Shown here in pieces: positions 1-11,799 of a stretch of DNA of 64,000 bases (positions are counted from its first letter, which is position 1; each line of letters begins with the position of its first letter). Source of the DNA: Angiostrongylus vasorum. Lineage: Eukaryota; Nematoda; Chromadorea; Rhabditida; Metastrongylidae. The notes under the pieces are model-generated. The model made no database searches. It worked only from the letters and a program-made list of their open reading frames with translations, and had not been told where the DNA came from. The stretch spans positions 1-64,000 of the forward strand of contig JADANN010000058.1 of assembly GCA_018806985.1 (NCBI GenBank). Direction: 5' to 3'. Made by a program: the position numbers and the translations under genes.

Positions 1-130
1 GCTTCGGCATAAGTTGGTCGTAGTTGTTCGTTGGTGTTGTTGTCGTTGTTGTTGTTGCTGTTTAATGTCGACTCGATGGTTGACGTTCCGGCGATGTTGC
101 CCTCACTTATAGAAGCCGTACTGTCACATG
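1..130 (-). mobile_element. Penelope-like 3' end relic with GTT-rich tract
   Basis: A GTT/GTC-rich stretch at about 25-62 leads into a sequence at 80-115 that resembles, in minus orientation, the conserved 3' end of the Penelope-like elements seen elsewhere in the window (a GACGTTyCGGCG-type block followed by a GCC-TTC-AGAGCC block; compare 1840-1890 and 20320-20360). The match is short and diverged, so this is only the outer edge of a copy, possibly running off the window start. Confidence 0.4.
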
Positions 131-189
131 AGTGGGACTCAACAATTAGGGGTATACTTCATGAGATAAAGAAGCAACAAGGGAGCTAG

Positions 190-1780
190 AACGAGTGTAT
201 GGCAACACTCTCAACGCCAGCTACTGGCGGCATCATGATGCGCTGAACGCATGTAAATATTCGTTGCATAGTGGGTTGTATTGTAGTAAGTGTTCCACCT
301 ATAGATATGAATGTAGGGTATTGACAGCAGGCACCGGGTGCATGAAGTATTCCACAAATTCACATCGGGAAACACAACAGGGTAAGTAGGCCTGAGACCA
401 CTCTCTACGAAGAAGAGAGTTGCCTCTACTACGTTGCCAGAAACTTTAAGCTTTGAGCATTTCTTTCTTCTTGCTCATCCCTGCCCCCTTGTGGGTTATG
501 AGTACCGATTTGGCTTTAGAAGACGTCGTTTGAGTGCTCATCACAGACAGTGCCCCAGTTTATTCAACATGATTTAACTATGAGCTCATGATTAGCGACA
601 GAAGAACAAATTACGGGTAGGTAGGAACTGTTAAGTAGACGGGTGGCCTCTGCCAGAATCTACAAAAGCAGAACCTATGCTGTTTGCCCTCTTTCATTTC
701 CCATTTTTCTTCACGAATTGATCTTCTTCCTCTTGATTCACAGTTAAAATTCTTCTCATGTCGATGGACTTAGTAGGAATTGTTTTTCTCCTTGTACAAC
801 ACTGTCTGAAAATAGAAATGCTCAAAACATTTATTTCCATATTATCTCAGGAGTGACTACACCACTACTACAGCGCAACCGGAAATAGTTTCCACTGATA
901 GTGTGTTGCCCTTACTCCTACCTTTACCTGTTGAAATAAACAGTGCCGAAAAAAAGAAATGTTTTGTCGCTGCAATTATGAATATTTCGATTGGCAGCCG
1001 TATTGTTTAGGACTCCTTTACACCTTGATAACTAAGGTCTACGTGATGCTAGATTCCTATTCTGTTAGAGGTTTTATCGAATAAACATGATTAGAAAAGA
1101 TGGATTATTTCCAGCAAATCTCCGTGATTCTCGAGAGTTTTTGGATACGATTAATGCATCTAAATACATCACGAAGTGCACCACTGAATAGTTCCAATTT
1201 ATTTGCGGATTCTCACGATGAGCAACAGGAAACTCTTCGTGCTAACTTGTGGACCAGGTTCAGTAAACTTATTGCGGTGTGAGTTCAGTGTCACCCATAT
1301 GAATATTTTTTCACCTTGCTTCGTTTATGGAGAAAACGAGCATGCGATTCTTCAATGGTGTTTTTGAATTGGTTCCATTTACAAATAGAACCTGGGGTGT
1401 TTCCCTAAGAGGGTGCAGGTCCTGATTACCACCGCGCGATCAGAATTAAGCATTGTGTGATCCAGAGCTGTGTGGGTTTTCAAAATTTAACCCAGCTCAA
1501 ACATGTGTGGAAAGACTTGTCGGCGGTGTTCCTAGTGGGGTATGGTAAGGACTGATACACGAGTGGATCGGAAGAGATTTGGATAGAATCTCCTGCTATC
1601 GATTTGAATTAGGACATAGCAGGAATTTTTGGCTTATCTACCATTGAGAAAATGAAAGTAGGTTTTCAAAATATGGTGCTTTTCTTATGCTACCTGCATG
1701 TCATTCTTGCGTACTATTCTCATCAAATCTTCTGTGAAGTCAACTTACATTTATTTATATGACCTTATAAACTGATCTTT
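190..1780. other. No recognisable gene
   Basis: I see only short open frames here (195-389 and 1100-1282, both plus). They lack recognisable motifs, and I cannot tie them to splice sites or to a repeat family. Base composition is the same AT-rich background as the rest of the window. Confidence 0.5.
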
Positions 1781-2260
1781 GCTGATGCGAGGTTGGTAAG
1801 GGCCCTCGTTGTGGTCTTCTTTGTTATTGGTGTTGTTGGTCAATGGCTGACGTTTCAAGGATTTCTGCCTTTCTCAGAGCCTGACGTATTTTATATTAAA
1901 ATACTTTAATCATTCGGTGGAAAAAGGCTAGTATTAACAACATCAAACTTTTTAAATAGATGGTGGGTTAGATGCTACTGTCAAAATGTAGGGATCCGGC
2001 ACAGTTACTTCAAAATCATCGCCATTGTGCTTTTGTGCCCTATACGTACCTAGAGGAGTGTTTTGACGACTTAACATTTCCATCTAGATGTTCTTTATGC
2101 GAACATAAAGCTGTATACCCGTTTCCCAATGTATTCTTCTCTGCTTCCCCGCCAGGAAAGATTAAACAGTTTTCTGAGCTGCACAAACGATCATAGAGTA
2201 TGGTTGCGAACTAACTACTAGGTATTGGGTCGGACATCAATACCACATGGCATAATTTTG
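1780..2260 (-). mobile_element. Penelope-like element, decayed 3' fragment
   Basis: In minus orientation the block 2000-2230 aligns base for base in many stretches with 12230-12500, the GIY-YIG endonuclease and downstream coding part of a Penelope-like element. The block 1780-1900 carries the family 3' end (GCTGACGTTTC with GCCTTTCTCAGAGCC). Premature stops occur throughout. The open frame on the opposite strand at 1972-2196 is an antisense shadow of it. Confidence 0.6.
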
Positions 2261-3490
2261 AAGACTTTTTCTTAAGCATCTCTTAACGGCGTAACTTACT
2301 TAATTTGATATGAAAGGTGGCTTAAAATGGATCTTACTTACGTCCGAAACATTATTTTGGGGAACTATCTTGCGTTTTTGTCTTACCCGGAGTGGATTCT
2401 ACTATGGAGCCATTGAAAATGGCTATTTTTCGCGCCAGGTTTTGCGATTCCTTCCTTCCTCTATGCACACATTTTTAGCTGTACGATACAGTGTTTTATA
2501 AGTGCTTTTTTTATGTGTGAAGGATGAGAGGAGAGATAGTGAATCATAACTGATCTTATTTAGCGATTTATGTAACGTTCATAAGAAACGTATCAATAGA
2601 TATATCGTTTAATTGTTGAGTTCTTTAATTCATACATATCGCAATATTTTCACAATGGCTTCCTAATTAGAAATACAATTCCTCAGGAATCCAATGCGCT
2701 AGGGTAGTACATGACAACTCCCGCTTATTTTGCACTTAGTCAGTGGAAATTGTGAGGCTATGGTGTATTGTGCATACACTTTCGAGGATCACTTTGACTT
2801 TACAAATGTTGTGTTAGCATAGTATTTGTACTAAAGGTTTTATTATTCCAATTTCGTGATCGCATACTTAAGAAGCATATTGCTGGATATACCATGTGGT
2901 GGGCGAGAAGAGAGGCAACTACGTGGGCTTGTCTCCGATTTTTGATCCTAACCCAACAGTCCGGACTATCTCCCCTCATTGTCTGAGGTGGTATGCCTCT
3001 TCACTACCATCTCAGTCTCACGCTGAACAACATTTATGTTTAAACAAGTACACTACAACAAGAAATAATCAGTAGCCGAATAAGTGGTTTGAAGCGAAAA
3101 AACCCTTTGTTTAATAATCTTTATGACATGGCAGGGTCATGCTTTTCCTAATAATAGCTTTGAACCGACTTCTTGGCCATGATGGGTTGCCGACCTCAGG
3201 GAATTTATCGTTGAGCTTTTCACGAGAGTACTATTGTACTGTATGAAATGAAAATGTCACGACGTGCTGCTCATAAAAATCAGATTCATTAGATCTTTTT
3301 GCACGACTTTTTTATATCCTCAATCAACTTAGGGAAATTATTGCTTTCATAAGTAAATACTGTAGTGTTTCAGAATGATCAGCAAACCATAGAGAGTCTC
3401 TGATTATAGCAATCAACTTTGAGTTGCATATATCCCTGGTGAGGTGTAAGAAAGCAGAAATAATTTTTATGTTTATTAAACAGAATTCGT
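2260..3490. other. No gene; part of a duplicated flank
   Basis: No coding region is supported. The block 2890-3060 (a purine-rich GAAGAAAGGCAA-like segment and a CACCATCTCA segment) resembles 19555-19720 and 33885-34060. Each of these precedes a receptor copy, so this stretch is probably the outer flank of the duplicated unit. Confidence 0.4.
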
Positions 3491-3610
3491 TAGTACTATA
3501 GGTAATTCATCCAGTTGATATGGACAATGTTACTCAACTAGGCCAGACTCTGAAGAAAGCGAAGTTGCCGAAGTCAGCCATCGAATCACGACCACAAGCA
3601 GCAATTCATG
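3490..3610 (+). mobile_element. Penelope-like 3' end relic
   Basis: Positions 3545-3585 contain the plus-orientation version of the family 3' end (CCAGACTCTGAAGAAAGCGAA followed by GCCGAAGTCAGCC), close to the better copies at 12865-12910 and 22070-22110. Nothing of the coding region is recognisable upstream. Confidence 0.45.
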
Positions 3611-3819
3611 CACCAACCTCGCATCAGTTCAACAAGTACAGTTACTAGGAATTGCATGTATATTTACAAATGCTTGCTTTACGGTAGAAATGCGGTCTTT
3701 TATGTTAGTAGGGAAAGCACAAGTAAACCACTTCATCAACTCATCTCTGAAACCCCACTTTGTTTTTACCACCACGTTTCTCCCAATCTGAAAATCTATT
3801 CCCGTTGACTTGTCAACCT

Positions 3820-4160
3820 TTAGACGACAGATGATGGCATGCGGAGTGTTAAACATAACATCGTGCAGATATTTATTCCGATGTGAAAAACCACCCCTTT
3901 GCTGTCGTGTCTCGTGATTACAATAGTACAGACGTGCAGCAATCCTGATTAACATTCTGATTCGAGACTTCACTCCACACTTTCAAAGTTGTTGCCAGAG
4001 GAGGATTTTGGCGCGATAAAGTAAAACGCAACATTAGAAGAAGAAGTCTGTTGTTATAACCTGATGTTATCTTATTCCAGTGGCTAGATGCTGTTCAAAA
4101 CATTGAGCTCATTTGCACTCTACATCGAACAACAGACTACAATCATTCTACTGCCACAAT
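3820..4160 (+). repeat. Duplicated 5' flank of the receptor unit
   Basis: This block matches 34870-35420 and the split pair 20020-20205 / 22160-22290, in each case upstream of a receptor first exon. Shared landmarks are a GCATGATA block, ATCGTGCAGATATTT, a TTTTGCGC(G)AT block and a CAACAAACTAC-like block. The minus-strand open frame 3629-3973 crosses it, but it is not conserved in the other copies, so I do not call it a gene. Confidence 0.6.
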
Positions 4161-6831
4161 AACAATTCTCTAGTCGAGCTATGATACAAAAACCCATTAA
4201 AAATCGGCTGTTACCGACTTGGCATGATGTTTGTTTTGAATTTCTATGCTTTCGGAAAATCTTTTATTCTATTGTTATCCAACAATTCATTTTATGACTT
4301 CTCCTTTTCAATCCTCCTTATAACAACGTTGCTGTAGCTCCATTGCTCATCCGTAGTGTAGGATAAACTAAGAAGCGCATTACAACACTGCCCTATGATT
4401 TTTCTTTTCATGCATTATAGGAAAAATTAAGTAAAGTTTTTCTCTGTTTTTTTAATGTTATATATTAGAGAGTTAAATCATTACGTTCTGTTCTCTTGGA
4501 TTCAAGCAGTATGGAAAAGAATTACGAAATTTTAGAAGATCTTCGCACTGCTACCAACCATTTAGCGGTTTGAAAATGCAATCGAATGAAACCGCTAACG
4601 AAATGAACTGTAGAAAGGTAATGAGCTGTCTCCCTGTCTGATCTTACTTCCATTTTCTTTTTTTCCCTTTTTTCCACTTTCAGAAATTTGCCCTTATTTC
4701 AGGAAGGGCTGAGACTTGATGGAATATCCACTCTATCGGATTATTCAAGTGTTCTCACACTTCTTTCACTGATTTCGTTTCCACTTCTCCTGTATGTACA
4801 AATCAAACACATTTTCACTTCCACCTTCATCGGAACATAAAGGTAAATGACATTTAATACGTTTGTGCAACAGTCCAAGTTTTTTCAAACACGGCTAACA
4901 CAAGCACATTTGGTCATAATGGTGTGAAATAATCGCCCTTCAGTGCAGGGTTTCTAGTTGGAAAGGCAACATAGCCGAAGTAATATTTTTCATTTCCTTG
5001 GCCAAATACCTTTCTGACTTCGAAGAAATGATTTAAATTTTCCTCGCTATATAATGGGCTTAACAACAGCGTTGCTCAACTGCTCACCTTCCAGACCATT
5101 CTGTCTTTGTACTACTCTTTTGGCACTGCTTCACTCAACAGCTTACTTCAGTATTCAGGTGACTATTATGGATAAATGAATGATGCCGTGATTTCCCAGT
5201 GGTTTTGAGTGCAGCTCAATCAGTTTGTTTTGTTGGAAGTTGTGGGCACTATATAGAACACGAGATTTAAGTGTTCGTATTATTCAAACAAGTTGATGTT
5301 TAGATTTATGGAATAACCAGTTCATTAGTGAGCAAACCATGTGATTTCTTTCCCACCCCTATACCTATATGCCTCTTTACATCTATGCATCATTATTTCT
5401 GGTTATGGCATGGTAAGTCCTAAATACTCATTGAATTATGTTTTGGTGCTCAGTTAACACAAAAACACAACTTCACATCTTGCTTACTATTACAGTTACT
5501 TAGTTGCTGACTAAGATAGCTTAACTTACCACACCATCAAAGATGTGCCACAGCAATCACATCGGTTGGCCTACACTAAAAATAGGAGCTGAAACCCTGC
5601 ACATGTCACATATATGAAATCCACCGAAACCTTTCGTGGCAGATGAAGGACATTGGCTCAATAGTTCCTTATCGAGTGCTAAAAAAAGCCTCAGACGTTG
5701 TGATGCTTGGAATCTTTTGCGGTAAACTCGGTAGCGCCTTGTTAATACACAAGAAAGCCACGTTTTACCAACACTTCAAAATAGAAAGTCGTCGATCTTG
5801 TCATATTATACAGAGGTTTGTCGCTGCTAATGTGACCGGAAATATGATATTGCTTAGTAATTAAGTATGGTACAGTTTTATCTGCAGCTACAACAGGACA
5901 AAGTCAGAAAGAAGATTTTTGAAAAAGGTCTAGATTTTTACGCTGGCGGCGATGGGCTGCGAACGGACTGTGGCGACAATTCGCTCCAGTAAATACGAGA
6001 GAAACGGCATCGGTTTGGGTCTTTTTTCTTTTGCACTTACGGTAAGTCCAAGAATTTTTCTTTTCTTGAGTGCAATCACCGATCTCATTCAGATCTCTTC
6101 TTCCTTAAAAACAACCATAGAGCTTGGTTTATAATTTCTCTTTAACAGGATTTTTTACAAACAACACTAGACAAGCTGTACAGAGCTCTACACACAGATC
6201 AGAATATCGATCTTTTGACTAGTATAATCGTAGATTGTTGGAATTGTTGGCGCTGCGTGTTATGTGTATGACATCGACGATTTTGATGTAAAAGTGTTGT
6301 CGATCACCAACGTGCCGCCAGCCGCCGTATCGAGGTTCACCCACGTTACCGTGTTGAACATCACCATTGGCATCGTCTGCATCGTCATGTTCCATGTTTC
6401 GTCTCGAATCAACAAAAAGCGGTACTCAGCGTAAGACTTTCTATTTATTAGCTTATGAGCAACCGCTTTTTAAAAAATACTCCACTTTAGTCGATGGTAT
6501 ATGATGAACTGCGCACTCTGACATTTTGATTGCTTATGCGCTCCTTTGTTTGTGGTATCTTATATGTCTTTTCTCGTCCCAATGTTGTTTCTACATTTTC
6601 TTCCTCTTTGTCTTATATCCCAAATCAAGATATGTTCTAAACTCCGAACATTAAACTATGGAATAATGAGCAAAAGAAAGCTACCTGACAATTCCAAAGA
6701 ATGAGAGTGAAGTGATTTTGGCTGTGGGTGTTTCAAAAATATGTTAAACGACAAGATTAATGTCACTTCCGAGAAGTCTCACTAAAACCATTGCATCAAA
6801 CGTTGAAATACTGAGGAAAGAAACTCTGACT

Positions 6832-7263
6832 TCACTCATTCCGCTTGTTACATACCACTCTATAATGATAGAATGAAAGACTCAAAGAATATTTGTCACA
6901 GTCGGATTTGAAATTCTCTGTTTTCTCTACTGTCAACTCTGTTCTAGCTATAGCAAACTCTGGAAAACCTAATACATGGGACGAAAACAGGGTGCCCCGC
7001 TGTATCAATATAACCACTGATTCTAGAGTTAAGGAGAGCACAGCACTATCAGCGCAGCTGAGCCCGAACCCATGCCTCCACATTTTACGATGGTGCTCTG
7101 TGCGAAAGGTCGGCAACTCCAAGACCGACTTTCTTTTAATCCTGACATTGATCAATAAGACAATGTTTTCTAGATGAGCAAGCACAAGGTTGTTAACAGC
7201 ATGATTTACCCAATACAGTATTAGGCGACTTTTCAGCAGTTTTCCCTTCCTCAGTGCCTGCAA
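6832..7263 (-). other. 143-codon open frame in intron 6 of copy 1, unassigned
   Basis: This is the longest open frame in the window outside recognised repeats and microsatellites. It lies antisense inside the largest intron of receptor copy 1. The product has no motif I recognise. The underlying DNA (about 6960-7100) has a diverged counterpart at 40880-41040 in the same intron of copy 3, where the frame is shortened, so the block is part of the segmental duplication. It may be chance. Confidence 0.2.
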
Positions 7264-7739
7264 GAGTCAAATTTACGAAGCTCACTCAATCAAACACTAT
7301 CATAACATCAGCAGACAAGACATACATGAATTGTTCGAGTATTGAACACCTTCTCTTAAACACTCATCATTTCGTTGGCTTTTAAGTGCTTCAGTTATTA
7401 CTAGAGACTAGCCGCACAGAGTCCTAACTGCGTGAGAAGTTACTTGATGTAGAACAAGAAAATCTATGAGATGTGGTGCGAGATCAAACATAATCACAAA
7501 GCACTTTTTCTTTGCATTTCATTTTTAGAATTCTGGAGTTTATCGAAACATTTCAAGTCTTGCCGTCCTGAATCTTCTCCCCGTTTCCATCCCTGTGCGA
7601 AGATTATGACTTCTATTTACTTCGTTACGTTTGTGGGTACTACCCACACCTAAATGAGTGTTTCAACTTTACTCTTGCCGTGTGGATGTTCTTTTATAGT
7701 TTCGCAGAATGGTTTAACCGTTTAACCGTTATATTCTTT

Positions 7740-7980
7740 CCCTACACGCTTTGAAAGATTAAGTACATCGTCGTCGAACTTGTGCAAACACTGCCTCAAA
7801 CGTTAGGGCAATTGTGCAACTTACGTAGTGTAACTTGCCATACAGGTGGTTACGAACTAGTTGGCTCCTTAGAGTGTTCGGTGGTATTTTAGTTTCGACT
7901 AGTGACTTCTCTAAACGGCTCTTTTTAAGGAAGGAGAGAAGAACGAGGCACTATTCTCGCTAAGCATGTCGATTTGTGGC
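7740..7980 (-). mobile_element. Penelope-like coding fragment
   Basis: Read on the minus strand, the segment encodes a stretch close to PPNTLRSQLVRNHLYGKL, the linker immediately before the GIY-YIG domain in Penelope-like elements (compare LRRQLVRNRLYDRL at about 21450). The endonuclease that should follow is lost. Confidence 0.55.
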
Positions 7981-8269
7981 ATAGTTTTTTACTCTAAAGC
8001 TACCCTAAGCAGCTAACACTTTGGTGTCCTGTGTACACACTGACGGCTGTCCGAAAGATATTTTTGAAAGTAATGAGTCTCTTCTTTTCCGTACGTGAGA
8101 GGTAGGAGAAAAAGTAATGGGCCAATACTTTTTTTCTTGTTTGGTCTTTTGGTACCATTTAGTAGTGTAGCCGTTTTTCGACAGACTGATTTGAATGCTC
8201 AAGAACGGAAGCTAGTATTTTTTCCGGTTTATTTAGTGTTTAGGTACTGTGACTGCTGGGAATCTACAA

Positions 8270-8400
8270 CCTCAGCACTTAGAAGTCTTGTGGTGTTCTG
8301 GATAAACGCCAAAAACCCAAACTGAATCTCAACGAGCATTTTGTGATCTTGTTTGGTGTCGCACCATATCTCAGACGGATTTTTCGATCTGAGCCGTGCA
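8270..8400 (+). mobile_element. Penelope-like 3' coding fragment
   Basis: The plus strand encodes a piece close to FWINAKNPN, followed by a decayed arginine-rich end. This equals the extreme C-terminus of the Penelope-like ORF seen at 21770-21810 (FWINSKNPKMSRRE). It opposes the minus-strand fragment at 7740-7980, so the two halves point away from each other. Confidence 0.45.
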
Positions 8401-8464
8401 AATTTCTCACCTTTGTAGATTCTGTGCAGCTGGTCTGCAATAATAAATGAATGACTTAAGAACA

Positions 8465-8850
8465 AAAAAATGATTAGTGACATAACCATAATGATGCTGA
8501 AATATTGGCAGAACTCGGACCGCAGGTGTCCACGGTGGGGAACGAAGGCGCTATTACGCTTTCTGGAGGCTAACGCGTCCACCACCACACCATGCGGGTC
8601 CTTTGTTTCGCCTGTCTCTCAGCTAGTTCTACCGATCAGTGCCATCAGCAATCACCCGTCAACGGGATTGATCTAGGGAGCCCAAATCGGAACGAAATCA
8701 GTTAAGCTGAAGCTGTAGTCGAAATCACAATGTTGATTCTTTTTTATTTGCTGCCAACTACAATTTTAATAATATACATCCAGATATCAAACGTCAAATA
8801 TCTCAGCATCATTGTGGCTGTATCACGCATAATACCCTACCGTAGGAAAT
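8465..8850. mobile_element. tRNA-derived SINE, family D, inverted pair
   Basis: Two partial copies meet here. The first (8465-8705) reads on the minus strand: a Pol III A-box-like TGGTGTGGTGG followed by a B-box-like CTTCGTTCCCCACC, then the family tail GACACCTGCGGTCCGAG and CTCAGCATCATTG(TGG). The second is a plus-strand tail at 8790-8850. Related copies are at 29204-29672, 33395-33490, 47340-47480 and 57040-57387. The plus-strand open frame 8470-8676 is a shadow. Confidence 0.6.
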
Positions 8851-9863
8851 TGTAGCAGGCACCAAATAGAAATGTTGACAAAGTGATGAGTGTTTAAGAG
8901 AAACTTTTCACTATGCGAATAATCATTTATGTACCAATTTTTTGTCTGCCGAGGTTATGATAGTGCTCGACTGAGTGAATTGCTTTGTGAATTTCACTCA
9001 TCCAGGGTCAGGAAGGGAAGGCGAAACCGACGAATACGTCAGCGAGCATTGTACTAAATAAATCCTGCTGTTAACAACCTCTTTTTGCTCGTCAAAAGAA
9101 AACAGTGTATGTGGATTGAGAACCGTTTTCTGGTAACCTGCGTGGCAACGTTTCCACGTTCACCCAATAGCTTTTACTGTGAAAGCGTCACCCTCTTTAT
9201 GTTCGCTTAGCGTGATTGTTAGAGAATTGAATAAATAAAAACCAACTGTAACTAAAGCTACAAAACCTACATCTTGTTGAGAATAAATACAACATCAAAC
9301 GAAGTTACTGCAATGGTGGTGATGCCTTCCATCAAGATCAAGGCGTTGGTACGAACCTGCACTTACTTTGCCTCCACCTACCTCAGGTCGAGAAGTAGCT
9401 ATGAATTTGTTTGAGGTCAGCTAAGTCTTTCCAGTCCACAAAGCAGGTGACAGGCAGCACTTTTTTCTAACTAAGATCTGGGAGAGTCCTCAGCACAGCT
9501 ATCACAGGATTCCAAAGAGAATGGACTCGACTAGACTGGAAATTCATGGAAAAATCTAAAATACCCAAGCAACAGCTGAACACATAAACTGAAGACTTTC
9601 TTCGATCTTTGACGCAAAGAAGCAATCAGATACCTTGCACACAGTGAACTATGTCGAGTGGTGTTGAAAAAGGAAAAAGTGGTTTGAACATTACAAAGTA
9701 ATTGAAGTAATACGTAAGCCCTGCAATAATTTGTACTTTTTATTCTATTGGAAGTATTAATCGTTTCTATATCCTTAAGGTCAATAGAAATTTGTTGCAA
9801 ATGTTAATAGAGAGAAGTTTCAAAACACCATTGATGAAATGACAAATATCCCTGTAACTTCAG
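8850..9863. other. Intronic sequence without recognisable feature
   Basis: This is the remainder of intron 6 of receptor copy 1. A minus-strand open frame at 9531-9800 has no recognisable motif. Nothing else can be supported. Confidence 0.4.
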
Positions 9864-10562
9864 AAGCACTGCGACGCTAACGTCACGCTATCAGACGCGC
9901 GAGAACGTCATCACCACTCAATTCGCTACCCACATCGCCACTCTTCAAGTGTTAGTCCAGTCAAATCCTCACTATGACAAACACTCCATCAAGCAAAAAT
10001 TCCTTTTGTAATAAGTTCGAAATTTCACATTAAGTGAGCCTTCAAATGTACGTGTGATTGCTTTGCCGTCATCTCTAAGTTTTCTCTCTAAGAGCTCATG
10101 AAGTAATTACATAGTCAGTGGTGCCCTAAGTTAAATATTAGTACACTTTTGTCATTGCTTTCAATAAGGTGAAGAATGCAAAAATATGGGCAGTCTCAGA
10201 ATAATTTCAGGGTATCTCTTCATTTTTTCCCAAGCTGGAAGTATCTTCACCAGAGCATTTGGTCAAAAACTTTTCTCCAACAACAATGAGTTGTACATTT
10301 CTGTTCGTCATATTTTCTACGTGAGAGATTCCGTGTGGTTGAAAACACTTTGCAGTATTCTTCCAGATCGATTTCGTTTTAGGTCATTCCCTGTCTTCAC
10401 GGCTGTATTGCCACTCTACCACCCCATTTATTGAACTGCTATCGATTACTCAGAGATAGAAGTATTCATTCAATCATTGCGATGGAAAGCCACGGTGTTG
10501 CGGGCAGTCGAAACTACGAGGAGATTATTGCGAGATCCTGGCAACTTAATCGACACCCCTGA

Positions 10563-11115
10563 AAAATGTAGTTGACCACGCTACAGCATTTGAGATGTTC
10601 ATTTGGCGATATTCGTGCGTGAGATGGAACTTTCGATATTCGCTGTGAATTCATCTTATCATTTTTGGATAAACCACCAATACATGATTAATTCCATTAT
10701 GATTATCGATCCTCATGTAGATTGAAGAATAGGAGAGTTCCACTAGTGATAGAGAAATTCTCGCCATTAATTCACACTCCAACACGAACAGACCCTCTTC
10801 ATAAACGGCTCATTTAACCCGCGCATGTCAATGGAATTTCCAAACCCAGAATTTTTTTGGGTAGATATAACGTTGACTTTTATCATTTTTTTCCCAAACT
10901 CTTGAGAACGTGACCATAATAGTTCTGTGACATTGTTCGATTGAAAGTCGACAAATAAAGGCCATGGTGGTTTATTTTGGATTAGTAGTAAAAAAATCTT
11001 TAACAAACGAAGGAAGGCTGCACATAACTGCATCTCTAGTAACCCCGTGTGGTTGTTTGAAAGCACTGTGGAAAAAGAATACTTCAAAGTTAGTAGGGAA
11101 ACCATTCTTCCCAAT
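10563..11115. other. Intergenic; one unassigned antisense ORF
   Basis: Downstream of receptor copy 1, a 115-codon minus-strand frame spans 10767-11114. Its product has one hydrophobic stretch near its start but no family motif, no splice-supported extension and no duplicate that I can find. It may be chance. Confidence 0.2.
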
Positions 11116-11116
11116 C

Positions 11117-11400
11117 TTACTTTACTAGATACTTGAACGGCCCGTCATCACTAGTTGTGCGGGCCCCATCATAATCACCATTTTTCGAAATTTGCTGACT
11201 AAGCCATTGTGGTTCCCTCGAATCCCGAGGACAGCCCTGGCCAAAGCCCGCCCTAGTGTCGCCACCGCCGCAGGTAGTCGCAGTCCTTGTGGATCAGAGG
11301 GAGATTTACCACCATGCGGCTTTTGATACCAAGACGGTAGTGGATCCTGGTATTGGTTTCTAGTTTCTTCCCAATCACCATGCCAAATATTCAAAACTCT
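11117..11400 (+). repeat. Dispersed repeat A (SINE-like), truncated copy
   Basis: The copy begins with a TTACTTTACTAGATACTTGAACGG-type head, runs through AATCACCATTTTTC and TGGTTCCC blocks, and ends after CTTGTGGATCAGAGGGAG and the GATCCTGGTATTGGTTT block. The same order occurs at 38587-38975, 58170-58440 and 60365-60670 (plus) and at 39955-40260 (minus). No protein is supported; the minus-strand frame 11125-11394 lies inside the repeat. Confidence 0.65.
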
Positions 11401-11799
11401 TATAACTCACGTCCAAAAAATCTCGATTGTAACGAAAGAAAACCACTTTATGTAGGAGTTCCTTTTGGATGCAAAAATAAAAAGAATGGAAATGTCCTTT
11501 TTTCAAATTTTTAAATGTTTCTAATCTCTACATTTTCGCTTTTTCTTGAGAACCTAGGAATTAGCCACTTTCTTCCTCAGCATGATATGTCCCCACAACT
11601 GCGGTTTCAACGGGGTGAAGTCGCCGGAAGTATTTCAGTGGACCACCAAATGAGTGAGTGTGAGGAGTAATCTTCATCTGAAGAGACAAAATTTTGAACT
11701 TACCATCGGCTGTCTTAAAAACGAACTTGCTCAGTATTTGCAGGCTCTAAAAAGGACGAAACGGCTGAAACGAAATCTATTGTGCATAAATGGCATAAT

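Larger units (their letters stand above)
4576..10562 (+). pseudogene. Receptor copy 1: Sra/Srab-superfamily chemoreceptor pseudogene
   Basis: This is a nine-exon relic of a nematode seven-transmembrane chemoreceptor, a class that acts in sensory-neuron membranes. Exons by alignment with copy 3: 4576-4617 (start MQSNETANEMNCRK), 4703-4842 (TM1), 5095-5158, 5304-5412, 5934-6041 (end of TM3, with the family motif ERTVATIRSSKYE), 6234-6430 (TM4-5), 9864-9950 (third cytoplasmic loop, YQTRENV), 10211-10320 (TM6) and 10383-10562 (TM7 and tail, GSRNYEEIIARSW). Acceptors and donors are mostly intact. Exons 5, 6 and 7 are open, but exons 2, 3, 4, 8 and 9 carry one-base shifts, exon 2 having compensating +1 and -1 changes. 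Intron 6 is about 3.4 kb and repeat-filled. The gene is clearly disabled. The superfamily assignment is firm; Sra versus Srab versus Sre is not. Confidence 0.8.

Noticed and set aside
3629..3973. 114-codon minus-strand frame upstream of receptor copy 1
   Set aside because: It crosses the duplicated flank, but the corresponding frame is not open in copies 2 or 3 and no motif is visible.
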